DNA from: Alteromonas salexigens | GTDB lineage: Bacteria > Pseudomonadota > Gammaproteobacteria > Enterobacterales > Alteromonadaceae | DNA: 64,000 nucleotides | Assembly: GCF_025628895.1 (NCBI RefSeq) | Contig: NZ_JAOTJC010000008.1 | Coordinates: forward strand, 369,315 to 433,314 | Direction: 5' to 3' | Part shown: positions 38,501 to 46,700 of the stretch, piece by piece | Numbering within the stretch: position 1 is the stretch's first letter | Layout: every line of letters starts with the position of its first letter | Program-made: the position numbers and the translations under genes | The notes under the pieces: model-generated | The model's database searches: none | The model's input: the letters and a program-made list of their open reading frames with translations, nothing else | What the model was told of the DNA's origin: nothing

Positions 38501-39231
38501 GTATATTCGGGGCGGATCTGAGTCAGTACTATTATGTGCTGGCGGATATCGATAAACGTATCGTGTCGCAGAGCCGCCGGATTACCAAAGAAGTCGACGG
38601 CGAGTTATTCCTCGACGGGGTATCTGATTCAGCCGTGAAAATTCGTTCCCGGATCAGTGAACTTGAGTTCTGGCCGGAGCTGGAGCAGTTCCGCAAGCAC
38701 TATGATGCGTGGATGGAGCAGGGCGCGAACGAGTTACCAGAGGAAGAATACGGGCAAAGTATGCGCCGGGTGCTGGATATCCTTGGCCGTGCTGCACTGA
38801 CAGGGGGCATCAGTAAGCTGCTGGATATTGAGCTGCACCTGCGAGAGGGCAACAGTGATTTGGTGATCCGTACCGACCGACAGCTAAATGAGTCCTCCAG
38901 TCACGGTATGGCTTACCTCATATTATGTAAATTCCTGCTGGCATTTACCCGCTTACTGCGAGGCGATGCCGACGCGGTGATCCACTGGCCAATCGATGAA
39001 CTGGGTACCTTGCACCAAAGCAATGTGAAGAAGATTTTTGACGCCTGTCAGAACAATAACATCAGTGTGGTCGGCGCTTTCCCTAATCCGGAGTCGGATG
39101 TACTCACATTGTTTGAAAACCGTTATCTGATTGACAAGGTGACCCGCAAGTTACAGGTGGTGCAGCCTCAGGCAAGTATTATTGCCGATCGGCTGAAAGC
39201 CCGTCGCGAGCAACAGGAGGTATCAGCATGA
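35551..39231 (+). CDS. SMC/MukB/MksB-like ATPase (DUF3584-type)
   Basis: 1226 residues from the ATG at 35551, chosen for AGGA 7 nt upstream; in-frame starts at 35530 and 35425 are possible. Walker A is G30-TNASGKTT38. Long coiled-coil arms (about 250-530 and 606-930) flank a small globular hinge-like insert (about 531-605). The C-terminal head has a divergent ABC signature 'LNESSSHGMAYL' (1112-1123) and Walker B 'VIHWPIDE' (1143-1150) with the catalytic Glu. Head-arm-hinge-arm-head order defines an SMC-type motor, closest by appearance to the MksB/JetC and DUF3584 proteins. Its stop overlaps the next gene by 4 nt (ATGA). It probably entraps or extrudes DNA loops with the next two products. 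Confidence 0.9.
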   Translation: MAGLKRIILIDTHLPGVVELKLDGHTNICGTNASGKTTLQRLIPVFYGEYPSRVVPATRDSFERWYLPRQSSFIIYEYARAEGDLCQAVLSSNGTGVNYRLIGKPFESDDYLIKQKNGKYTSTTSAELARAMKRNNVLVSSLLTTKDFRAIMQNDQGVLNQSANGRELLGYAKIFSLCTPGLHMRHIEKLAKAVHSKEGKMETIKAMIAAILEEDGVQPPSSNLSRNRVDDWIKECHLIKQFDKIRPEFSKLEQANMALTSTEQTLSTLKKSFELDKTRLSAKAETLQNQLQENQFQRKQSDAQWHDSRDELNQVVSSARADVEKFTSELDAVEREFDHWQEQNIEQLKEDVANLPQWQNELELVSSRYQLLTEKHQDIESAFNRRLAELGDKLSLTLEQLSASRQEAADKRSEQQQGERDALQAIRDDFSQQLQALSDSYQAQLSDLKVTEAELKASLANAGYNEFEQSQLDLLDAAIKEASVSEDAARQELRHAQQQHSKAVQQRQEASSALDKARQTYQREEKAVASVNALLYPGKGSLLEYLRANVENWEASLGKVLRPELLERTDLAPGTATGDSLYGVTLALAALETPEYAATEQSLKQRLADAQAAQAEALSIQNSRETELAQANEEVRNAELSMTQKDNAVKSAEASRKRAQQDRDTVLSEYQQALAGRKQKAKSRLESNQQAQKQCRAQYELDRDEMKDQQRESETEHSFHWQQLIADTDARIAQLDADMKKARDATASDRKDMEQWLEDELNNRGVDVDEIGQLKKRMKTLKDDIYRTESHRHKVSDYARWYDTVFNGHKVSWQQSLAKARKVLGEAERSLAQKQSAYKETREQLKDQQITLEREHKTVTEHLEQVNSLSRALAKLTLRPAEDSAVDADDNTIGQRLSEAQSLLQERENLLSDVRSYVERFDQLIAAQAGTGLSDTWERAREECAVINAHGVKGIDHRRMVAHLAQLLNVIVPQKLQGLREQGRIFGADLSQYYYVLADIDKRIVSQSRRITKEVDGELFLDGVSDSAVKIRSRISELEFWPELEQFRKHYDAWMEQGANELPEEEYGQSMRRVLDILGRAALTGGISKLLDIELHLREGNSDLVIRTDRQLNESSSHGMAYLILCKFLLAFTRLLRGDADAVIHWPIDELGTLHQSNVKKIFDACQNNNISVVGAFPNPESDVLTLFENRYLIDKVTRKLQVVQPQASIIADRLKARREQQEVSA

Positions 39232-39863
39232 TGACTGAACAGGGGCGTGTAGTAAGCAAGTTACTGCAGGGAGAATTTATTTGTCAGGTCAGTGATGAAG
39301 AAGGCTGGCGGTATCTGAAGCGCCGGGACAGTGCCGAGCAGATTGAACCCCATTTGAATTTGCTGAACCGCACGCTGGCCAGCACCGCGGAAGGTGAGGT
39401 GTTTTTTGCCGGCTACCTCACTTTAGGTGATGATGAGCGTAAAGTACTTCATCAGCAGTTTCAGGAAACCGCCACCAGTCTGGTACCGCTGGTAGAGTGG
39501 CTGTTGCTGGTTCAGCAGGCCAGTGAGTCAGATATGCCCGTTACCATGGGTAATGCGATACGCCTGAACGAGCTGCAGAGCACCATCGAAGATACCCCGG
39601 CCTATGCTGAGCAACTGGAAAAAATTTCCCGCTACCGTTTGTTCGGTTCCACCAGTGTGAATTTGGACGGGCAGCTGAAACAGGTATTTAAACGCCTGAC
39701 CGAGCTGGGTTATCTGTTAAAGCCCAATTCTGAAAAGCAGATCTATCTGGCGACCGGCAAAGTGGAACATTTATATGAGATGATCCGCTTTATCGATGAA
39801 ACGGAGTCGCTGTCACTCTCGGAACAGGCGGAGGCGGCCATTCAACAGGGTAGTCTGCTATGA
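39228..39863 (+). CDS. MksE/JetB-like (DUF4194-type) condensin accessory protein
   Basis: 211 residues. The ribosome site AGGAGG (39215-39220) lies 7 nt before the ATG at 39228; a second ATG follows at 39231. The N-terminal 'VVSKLLQGEFICQVSDEEGW' and the 'LNLLNRTLASTAEGEVFFAG' segment resemble the winged-helix start of MksE/MukE/JetB. The C-terminus has a second helical/winged-helix section ('LKQVFKRLTELGYLLK'). It overlaps both neighbours by 4 nt (ATGA). In MukBEF/MksBEF/Wadjet this KITE-type dimer bridges kleisin and DNA. Similarity is weak and assigned mainly by size, order and pattern. Confidence 0.75.
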   Translation: MMTEQGRVVSKLLQGEFICQVSDEEGWRYLKRRDSAEQIEPHLNLLNRTLASTAEGEVFFAGYLTLGDDERKVLHQQFQETATSLVPLVEWLLLVQQASESDMPVTMGNAIRLNELQSTIEDTPAYAEQLEKISRYRLFGSTSVNLDGQLKQVFKRLTELGYLLKPNSEKQIYLATGKVEHLYEMIRFIDETESLSLSEQAEAAIQQGSLL

Positions 39864-41080
39864 GCCAGGTGTTGATTCAGGCGGGCAACCGGCTGCTGAA
39901 TGCCCTGGGGCGTCACAGTGAATTGATTATGCAGGCCTATGTGAACGGCACGGTAACCGAACGGGATCACAGCCCCAAAGTGCTCGAGCAACTGGTGCAG
40001 CTGGGGGTGCTATGGCGCCCGGATCCAGACAGCGAATTGCGACTGAAAAGTGCCGTACGTACATTGCTGGAGGGCAGCTTGCAGGACGAGCGTAGCCGCA
40101 CTATAAATGCCAATATCGGCGCCTCGCTGGCGAGCCTGAAAACCCTCGCCGAGCACTACAAAGAAGCATTGCATTACGGCCGCTACAATGATGCCACGGC
40201 TCACATGGGCGATCTCACGGAACACGTATATCAGCTTACCGAGTCGCTCAGTAACAGCGTACGGGTAATGTTCAGCCGCATTGCTAACGAATTCGGCTAT
40301 GTGGCCTCGGTAGAGGCGAAAATTCGCGAGAATGAACTGGCACAGGGGCAGGTTACTGAGCTGTTGTATCAGCTGGAGTGTTTCCGGTTCGATGAGTTAA
40401 GTGAAATCGCCGGATCTAACCGCGAGTTACGCCATCTGCTGGTGGTCTCACTGCAAAAGAGCTTCTCACGGGCAGCGCAGGAACTGTCAGTCGTGCAGGC
40501 CCGGTTGCTCGACTTACTGGGGCGGTTCCGTGAATTTCAGGGCCGCACCCGTCTGTTGAAAGGCTACTTATTACACATGGAGCAACAGCCTGATTTTGTG
40601 CCCGGTAATTATACCAGGCTCAGTCAGGTACCGGTGTTGTTCAATCAGGCCGCGAGCATGCTGAAACCGGCATTTGCCGACGTTAATAACGTCAGCCATG
40701 AAGCACAACTGCAGGAAGTGGTGGGGTCACTTACCCAGTTGCATAAACGCCAGCCTGAACAACATGCGTCGTCCCCCGACAGCGACATAGATGTCAGCGA
40801 GCAGGATACGGTGTCACTGACTAAAGATCCTATCCACCGTGAGGTGGACAGCTTCTTCTGCGCGGTGATCGACACTGGCCAGCCCCGATCGGCCCTCACC
40901 TATTATGCCGAACAAGGCCTCAGCTTCGATCCGGAAGTCTGGATTTATCAGGTTATCGGAGGCTTCCAGGCGTTAAACGATACCGACAAGCAATACTTTG
41001 CGCTGGAGCCCCACGGCCGGGTAGACCGCACCTTTGATGGTAACTTTTACATCAATGATATTACGCTGGGTTTACGCTAA
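39860..41080 (+). CDS. MksF/JetA-like kleisin subunit
   Basis: 406 residues; the start ATG overlaps the previous stop (ATGA). The N-terminal ~75 residues look like a winged helix. The middle is almost all helical (about 85-300), including coiled-coil-like 'SVQARLLDLLGRFREF'-type heptads (here 'VVQARLLDLLGRFREFQGR'). A Ser/Asp-rich disordered segment (about 300-320) precedes a C-terminal compact domain ending 'FYINDITLGLR'. Its position as third partner of an SMC and an MksE-like gene, with helical-linker-C-domain architecture, argues for a kleisin. No nuclease motif is visible. A terminator follows. Confidence 0.72.
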   Translation: MSQVLIQAGNRLLNALGRHSELIMQAYVNGTVTERDHSPKVLEQLVQLGVLWRPDPDSELRLKSAVRTLLEGSLQDERSRTINANIGASLASLKTLAEHYKEALHYGRYNDATAHMGDLTEHVYQLTESLSNSVRVMFSRIANEFGYVASVEAKIRENELAQGQVTELLYQLECFRFDELSEIAGSNRELRHLLVVSLQKSFSRAAQELSVVQARLLDLLGRFREFQGRTRLLKGYLLHMEQQPDFVPGNYTRLSQVPVLFNQAASMLKPAFADVNNVSHEAQLQEVVGSLTQLHKRQPEQHASSPDSDIDVSEQDTVSLTKDPIHREVDSFFCAVIDTGQPRSALTYYAEQGLSFDPEVWIYQVIGGFQALNDTDKQYFALEPHGRVDRTFDGNFYINDITLGLR

Positions 41081-41091
41081 GACAGCACAGG

Positions 41092-41119
41092 AAAAGGGGG
41101 TTAACACTCCCTTTTTTTA
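41092..41119 (+). terminator. Terminator of the SMC-like operon
   Basis: The stem aaaaggg (41092-41098) / cccttttt (41109 onward) is followed by a T run (41112-41118), 11 nt after the kleisin-like stop. It separates the SMC unit from the TerB-like gene. Confidence 0.85.
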
Positions 41120-41144
41120 TACCTAAAAAGTCTAGCGGCCAGCC

Positions 41145-41172
41145 TTGGCTATTTAGCCGCCGCGCCTATAAT
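41145..41172 (+). promoter_or_regulatory. Sigma-70 promoter for the TerB-like gene
   Basis: -35 TTGGCT (41145-41150), 16-nt spacer, perfect -10 TATAAT (41167-41172). The untranslated leader to the start at 41328 is about 150 nt. Confidence 0.65.
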
Positions 41173-41327
41173 TAATTTGGGCATTTAAGAGTGAACCTTA
41201 AAAAAATGTCTGCCGTACTACGGTGGCTTATATGCACAATCCGCGTATGGACACCGTTGTTTTGACCTGTTGCGAGCCGGTCAGATAGTTGTAGCGTCGA
41301 AAGCGCGACGCGTAAGGAGAAACGCTT

Positions 41328-41747
41328 ATGTACGTAACACCGCAGCAAGCCTTTAACGAGGCACTTATCAGAATGTCAGTATTGCTTTATCAGGCTGACG
41401 GTATGGTCACCCTCACCGAACAGGATTACCTTGACGAGTTTATCGATTCCCTCGACTGGCAGAGTCCGATCAGCGAGAGTGCGTTCCTGAATAATGCCAT
41501 TTACGAAACCCGTAAAGCGCTGGATGTCGGGGATGGTGAAAAATACCTCAAAGCGCTTCAGCAGGATTTATTGTTTGATGCCGATAAGGCTATGGAAGTG
41601 GCAATGGCCATCACCGGCGCAGACGGCGAACGGTGCGACGAAGAAGCAGAGTTGCTGACCCTGCTGACCCATAAATTGCTTGCCAAGGCGCTGGTCAGCT
41701 GCGGACAGCCTAACGGGCCGGGCGGCACCGCGCCGGTAAGTATCTGA
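41328..41747 (+). CDS. TerB-like (tellurite-resistance TerB fold) protein
   Basis: 139 residues with ribosome site AAGGAG upstream of the ATG at 41328. All-helical pattern of the TerB/DjlA-N fold: 'ALIRMSVLLYQADGMVTLTE', 'FLDE'-like acidic positions and the second half 'AMAITGADGERCDEEAELL', the repeated A/G-D-G...E metal-binding-like motif. The last ~15 residues are Gly/Pro-rich. It is probably cytoplasmic. No other ter genes are nearby, so tellurite resistance is not implied. It has its own promoter and may or may not be linked to the SMC system. Confidence 0.78.
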   Translation: MYVTPQQAFNEALIRMSVLLYQADGMVTLTEQDYLDEFIDSLDWQSPISESAFLNNAIYETRKALDVGDGEKYLKALQQDLLFDADKAMEVAMAITGADGERCDEEAELLTLLTHKLLAKALVSCGQPNGPGGTAPVSI

Positions 41748-41771
41748 GCGGTGGACAATAGTTGCCCTTGT

Positions 41772-41807
41772 TCACCTGACGTATAGGCTATTCCTCTGCT
41801 CAGGTGA
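41772..41807. repeat. Inverted repeat upstream of the lipoprotein hydrolase
   Basis: tcacctga (41772-41779) and tcaggtga (41800-41807) are perfect 8-nt inverted arms 20 nt apart, in the 164-nt gap after the TerB-like gene. It could be an operator or an RNA hairpin; no T run follows. Confidence 0.35.
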
Positions 41808-41911
41808 GCAACATGTCACGGGAAGTAGCATCCTGGCCGCGAGTCCGGCATCATAGTTCACACTGGATGGCGGCAGTGTAAACAACCTGCCCGGGCGTAA
41901 ACCGGAGTGAC

Positions 41912-43072
41912 ATGAAAAAAATCTTCATTGCCTTATTGGTCTACTTGCTTTCTGCCTGCCAGCAGGTGCAGTCACCACGTTACGCGCCGTCGGCCAGCCT
42001 GCCCCCCTATCAGTTTGCAAAGTTTGCCGACTATCGCCAGGCGACCGCTGACTGGTTACAGCAGCACCGGCTGCCGGTTACCCGCAATGCTGACTGGGAG
42101 GTAACACTCAATACGCCGTTTAGTTGTGGGGAGCAATTCAACAAAGGCGTTATGCTGGTTCATGGATTAGGCGACTCGCCGTATTTTTTCCATGATGTGG
42201 CCCGTGACTTGTGTCAGGCCGGATATCAGGTGCGCACTATTTTACTGCCCGGTCACGGATCTAAACCGGGGGATATGCTGCAGGCCGACTATGCTACCTG
42301 GCAAGAGGTGACTAATTATCAGGTGGCGCAATTTGCCCGGGACGTAGACACGCTGGTGCTGGGTGGTTTTTCTACCGGCGCCAATCTGGTCACGCTGACC
42401 GCCGCAAATCGAGATGATATCGCCGGGCTAGTGTTATTTTCACCGGCATTCCAGCCCGATTTTTTTGTTACCCGTCTGGCGCCTTATGCTACCGCGCTGT
42501 ATCCCTGGCCGAATCTGGAAGATGAAGATAACCCTACCCGGTACAACTCCATTGCCATGCAAGGCTTTTCTGCCTATCAGCAGAGTGTAACCGCGCTGAG
42601 CGACACCCTGGAAGCAAGGCGCCTGTCTGTGCCGGTGTTTATGGTGGTGGCAGAAAAGGACAGTGTGGTAAACGTCGATAAGGTGGCCGACGCTTTTCAC
42701 TCCAGATTCACTGGCAAACCGAAAACGATGATGTGGCTGGGTGAACAACCCCCTTCGTATCCGGGCGTTACCGGCTATACCATGCAATTGCCCCAGCAAC
42801 GTATAGGGGCTGCCTCGCACATGGCGGTGCTGTTCGACCCCGGCAATGTGCTGTATGGCACCAAAGGCAGCTTACGGATTTGTGATAACGGTCAGTCAGA
42901 CAGCAAAACGGAAGCCTGCAAACGGGGAGAGGTGGTCTGGTACGGGCCTTGGGGATATACCGAAGAGGATAAAGTGTTTGCCCGGTTAACGTATAACCCG
43001 TATTACCCGACCATGCTCAGCCAGATACAAGGGTTTCTCAAACAGGTCGTGGCGCAGCATACCGATCAGTGA
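41912..43072 (+). CDS. Alpha/beta-hydrolase lipoprotein
   Basis: 386 residues. A lipoprotein signal has lipobox LLSAC (12-16), with lipidated C16. The alpha/beta-hydrolase core has the oxyanion 'HGLGDSP' (84-90), nucleophile S154 in GGFSTGAN, an acid in 'VVAEKDSVV' (about 240-248) and a His in 'ASHMAVLFD' (about 297). Two extra Cys-containing stretches near the C-terminus may form disulfides. It is a likely membrane-anchored, periplasm- or surface-facing esterase/lipase-like enzyme; substrate unknown. Monocistronic. Confidence 0.88.
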   Translation: MKKIFIALLVYLLSACQQVQSPRYAPSASLPPYQFAKFADYRQATADWLQQHRLPVTRNADWEVTLNTPFSCGEQFNKGVMLVHGLGDSPYFFHDVARDLCQAGYQVRTILLPGHGSKPGDMLQADYATWQEVTNYQVAQFARDVDTLVLGGFSTGANLVTLTAANRDDIAGLVLFSPAFQPDFFVTRLAPYATALYPWPNLEDEDNPTRYNSIAMQGFSAYQQSVTALSDTLEARRLSVPVFMVVAEKDSVVNVDKVADAFHSRFTGKPKTMMWLGEQPPSYPGVTGYTMQLPQQRIGAASHMAVLFDPGNVLYGTKGSLRICDNGQSDSKTEACKRGEVVWYGPWGYTEEDKVFARLTYNPYYPTMLSQIQGFLKQVVAQHTDQ

Positions 43073-43087
43073 GCCAGGCAACAAACA

Positions 43088-43104
43088 CGGCGGCAGCGCC
43101 GCCG
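43088..43104. terminator. GC hairpin between converging genes
   Basis: The 7-bp stem cggcggc (43088-43094) / gccgccg (43098-43104) has a 3-nt loop and no T run. It lies between converging stops at 43072 and 43118, so a weak bidirectional terminator is possible. Confidence 0.4.
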
Positions 43105-43117
43105 CGTTCCGATGTCC

Positions 43118-43579
43118 CTAGACTATGTTTGACCCTCGACCGGCACTTTTGATGTCTTCCAGCCAGCGCGCTTCATCGGCTTTCACCACGTCTTTATTGA
43201 CGGTGTAACCCACCAGTTTCTCCAGTTGCTTATTGAAGTTATTGCGCAGTTTCCCCAGAAAGCCAGGTTCGGCAATAATATCAATGTGTTCGACTTTTTC
43301 GCTGCAGCGGCGGTCGTCCAGCCATTCGGCTACCGTATGCGCGAATCGCTCTGCTTCGGTTTCGGCAGCGTCTTTGCGGCTCATGGAATCTACTCCCTGA
43401 ACGGCACCACTGGGTGAGTGGGTTGCCCCCGGGCGGTCGGTGACAAGGTCGCTGTCAGAAGCACGACCATCGTCGTTACTCAACGTGGTTACCAGCTCAA
43501 GAGAGGAAGCACCCTCCTTTTCGAGCAGAATTTTTGCCTGATTCTGATTAGCAACAACGAGATAAGATTTACCTAACAT
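43118..43579 (-). CDS. Host-attachment family protein (baeRF/eRF1-like)
   Basis: 153 residues. Matches the pattern of the 'protein required for attachment to host cells' family: N-terminal 'YLVVANQNQAKIL', 'LVTDRPGATHSPSG' after a variable loop, 'ERFAHTVAEWLDDRR' and 'IDIIAEPGFLGKLRNNF'. These proteins belong to the archaeo-eukaryotic release-factor (baeRF) superfamily; the original name comes from Agrobacterium and the biochemical role is unclear. It is cytoplasmic and monocistronic. Confidence 0.85.
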   Translation of the reverse strand: MLGKSYLVVANQNQAKILLEKEGASSLELVTTLSNDDGRASDSDLVTDRPGATHSPSGAVQGVDSMSRKDAAETEAERFAHTVAEWLDDRRCSEKVEHIDIIAEPGFLGKLRNNFNKQLEKLVGYTVNKDVVKADEARWLEDIKSAGRGSNIV

Positions 43580-43712
43580 GATAACTCCTTTTCTTGCGGT
43601 TCATCTGCTTATAAGACAGGGGGCAGGAAATAGTTTAGTCATAAGCGGTAAGTGGGAAAAGTTTAATCAACGACCCGGGCAGGGCGCCACTGTCTGACTT
43701 TTGGGAGATAAT

Positions 43713-43735
43713 AGCCGGCAGCAGCGCTGCCGGCT
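43713..43735 (-). terminator. Hairpin after the RND transporter gene
   Basis: A 10-bp stem agccggcagc (43713-43722) / gctgccggct (43726-43735) with 3-nt loop, 6 nt after the RND stop on the minus strand. The following tattatct is weakly T-rich. Confidence 0.6.
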
Positions 43736-43741
43736 GTAGTG

Positions 43742-46700
43742 TCAGTGCTGCTCTTCCGCCAGTTCCATTTCACGCGCAAGACGCTTGGTTTCGTCCGCGC
43801 GGGGCTGGGTAAAGCGTGCTAGGGCAAGGTACAGCACAGGCGTAAGGTACAGCGTGAATACCACCGCAATACCCAGACCACCGAACACCACCCAGCCAAT
43901 GGCGTTACGGGATTCAGCACCGGCGCCGGATGACAAAATCAGCGGCAGGCCACCCAGGATGGTAGAGACCAGGGTCATCATGATGGGGCGCAGGCGCACC
44001 GTACCGGCTTCCACGATTGCATCATAAATACTGTGACCCTTATCGCGCAGCTGATCGGCAAATTCAATCAGCAGGATGGCGTTTTTAGCCAGCAGGCCAA
44101 TCAGCATGACCAGGCCTATCTGTGAATACACGTTGATGGTGGTATTAGTGAGGTACAAGGCATAGATAGCCGCAGCAATACCAAAGGGCACCGTCAACAT
44201 GACGACCACCGCGCTGTTCACGCTTTCGAACTGTGCAGCCAGCACCAGCAGTACAATAATGAAGGCCAGCACGTAGGTTACCGCTACCTGCTGGGAAGTT
44301 TCTTCAAAGGTCTGTGCCTCGCCGAGAAAAACCAGACCAATGCCCTCGGGCAGTGTTTCGTCGCCCAGCGCCCGCAGGGTGTCGACCACGTCACTGAGCG
44401 CCACGTCTTCGGGGAGCTCCATTTCCATCTCAATAGCACGGCGCTGCGCCTGCCGCTCCAGCTCTGCCGCGACCCCTTCTTCGCTGATATAGGCCACACT
44501 GGACAGCGGGACCAGGTTACCCGATGTGGACTTCACGTACAGGTTGGTAAGATCAGAGGGGTTACTTTCACTACGGTTATTCGTTTGCAGCATAATCGGA
44601 ATGGCCTGATCGCCCACATTTAAATCGGCAATATCATAGCCGGCTACGGCTGCCCGCAAGGTACTGGCAATATCATTTAGCGGAACGCCAAGCTCTTCGG
44701 CCCGGCGTCGGTCTATATTTACCCGCAGCTGCGGCTGAGTAGGCTCGTAGCTGATGCGCGGGCGACCCAGCTCGGGCAGTGCCTCTTCAATTTTAACGGC
44801 GAAGTTCTGCGCTACATCGAAGATGCGGGCATAGGTATCGCCCGTCAGCGCCAGTTCCAGGCCGCCGCCCTGACCGCGCAGGTTCAGACTATTGCCCCCA
44901 AATGCGTTACCCGGAGCACCGGGCACCGCCTGCAGACGCGGACGAATTTCCTCAACCACATCCTGCAGGGACTGATCCCGGTCGTCCCAGTGCTTGAGCG
45001 GCGCGGTAATAAAGACGATATTCGGATCCCACTGGCCAACCACGGTGTAAATGGAGTCGATAGTGCCGTTGTCCACATAGGGCATCAGCACTGCTTCCAT
45101 TTTTTCTGCCTGACGATCCATAAAATTAAGACCAGCACCATCCGGCCCGCGGGCGAAGATCCGGATAGTCCCCCGGTCCTCACTGGGCAACAATTCGTTA
45201 TCGATATTTTGTGCAGTGAAGTAAGCTCCGACACCGGCCAGTAAACTGAGCGTGACGATGATCCAGCCGAACTTCAGGCTCCAGCGCAGCGTGCGCTGGT
45301 AAAAGTGCAGGCATTTGTTACCCGCCGCGCCCAGTGTGCGGCTAAACTTACCTTCACCCTGACGCTTTTTAAGCGGCAGCTTGGCGGTTAAGGCCGGCAC
45401 CAGAGACAGCGCCACAAACGATGAGATTATCACCGCACCAGCCAGCACCCCGCCGAATTCACGGAACAGACGGCCAGCGGTAGACGGCAGAAAGGCGATT
45501 GGTATGAACACCGAGGCTAACACCGCCGTTGTGGCAACGACCGCAAAAAATACTTCCCGGGTACCAATCACGGCGGCGGCCCGGGCACCCAGTCCCATGG
45601 CCCGGCGTCGCTGAATATTCTCTGAAACCACAATGGCGTCATCGACAATCATGCCCGTGGCCAGCACCAATGCCAGTAAGGTCAGGATATTCACCGAGAA
45701 GCCCAGGGCGTAGATAATAGCGAGTGCGCCCACCAGGGATACCGGAATAGACAGGGCAGGGACAATGGTGGCCCGCCACGAGCCTATAAAGACCAGTAAG
45801 GTGAAAATAACCAGCAAGATAGTCAGGCTCAGCGAGATCACCACCTCTTTCACTGAGTCGCGGATGAATTCCGCATCATCGGAGGTCACCACAATATTCA
45901 TATCGGTGAAGCGTTTATTGAGGTTTTCCACCATTGCGATCACCTGATCTGATATTTCAATGGTGTTGGAACTGGCCTGACGAATCACCCCTAAGCCGAT
46001 AACCGGCTGCCCGTCCAACCGCACCATGCTGGTGGTATCGGCAGGGCCAAAAAACACACTGGCAACATCGCCCACGCGAATATCGCCGTTGATCACAATA
46101 TCCTGAACATCCTGCGCCGTGACGGAGGTGGCATCCGCGCGCACAATGAGAGCCTGATCCGCAGACTGAATACTGCCTGCTGGTACATCAAAGGGCGCCA
46201 GCGCCAGTGCATCGGCCACATCGGTCATCGACAGCCCGAAGCTGGTTAACCTGAGCGGATCGACTGACACCCGTAGCACCCGTTCACGATCACCCCGCAA
46301 GTTCACGTCCGCTACGCCGGGAATAGCGAGAAATAGCGGCGCTAAGTCGGTTTCCACCCGCTCGGTCATGGTTTCCATATCCAGGGTGGTGCTGGATACC
46401 GCCAGGCTTACTACCGCCTGCGCGTCGTTGTCGGCGCGGATGATGGCCAGTTGTTCAATGTCATCCGGCAACTGACGGCGTACCCGGTCAACCGACTCGC
46501 GGGTTTCATTGGCCGCATCTTCCAGATTAATATTGGGCATAAATTCGACGCGGATCCGCGCCGAGTTTTCTTCACTCTGGGCATAAATATTTTTTACCCC
46601 GCTGACCCGGGCCACGGCGCCTTCAAGGCGACTGGTCACCTCAGCATCCACCGTTTCCGGAGAGGCGCCGGGGTAGCTGGCGGTGACCGTTATGGTGGGA

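Noticed and set aside
39860-41080. Third gene of the SMC operon as a JetD/MksG nuclease
   Set aside because: No Toprim-like DxD or glutamate cluster; helical architecture fits a kleisin instead.
41328-41747. TerB-like gene as a tellurite resistance determinant
   Set aside because: No terA/C/D/E/Z neighbours; the fold alone does not imply tellurite resistance.
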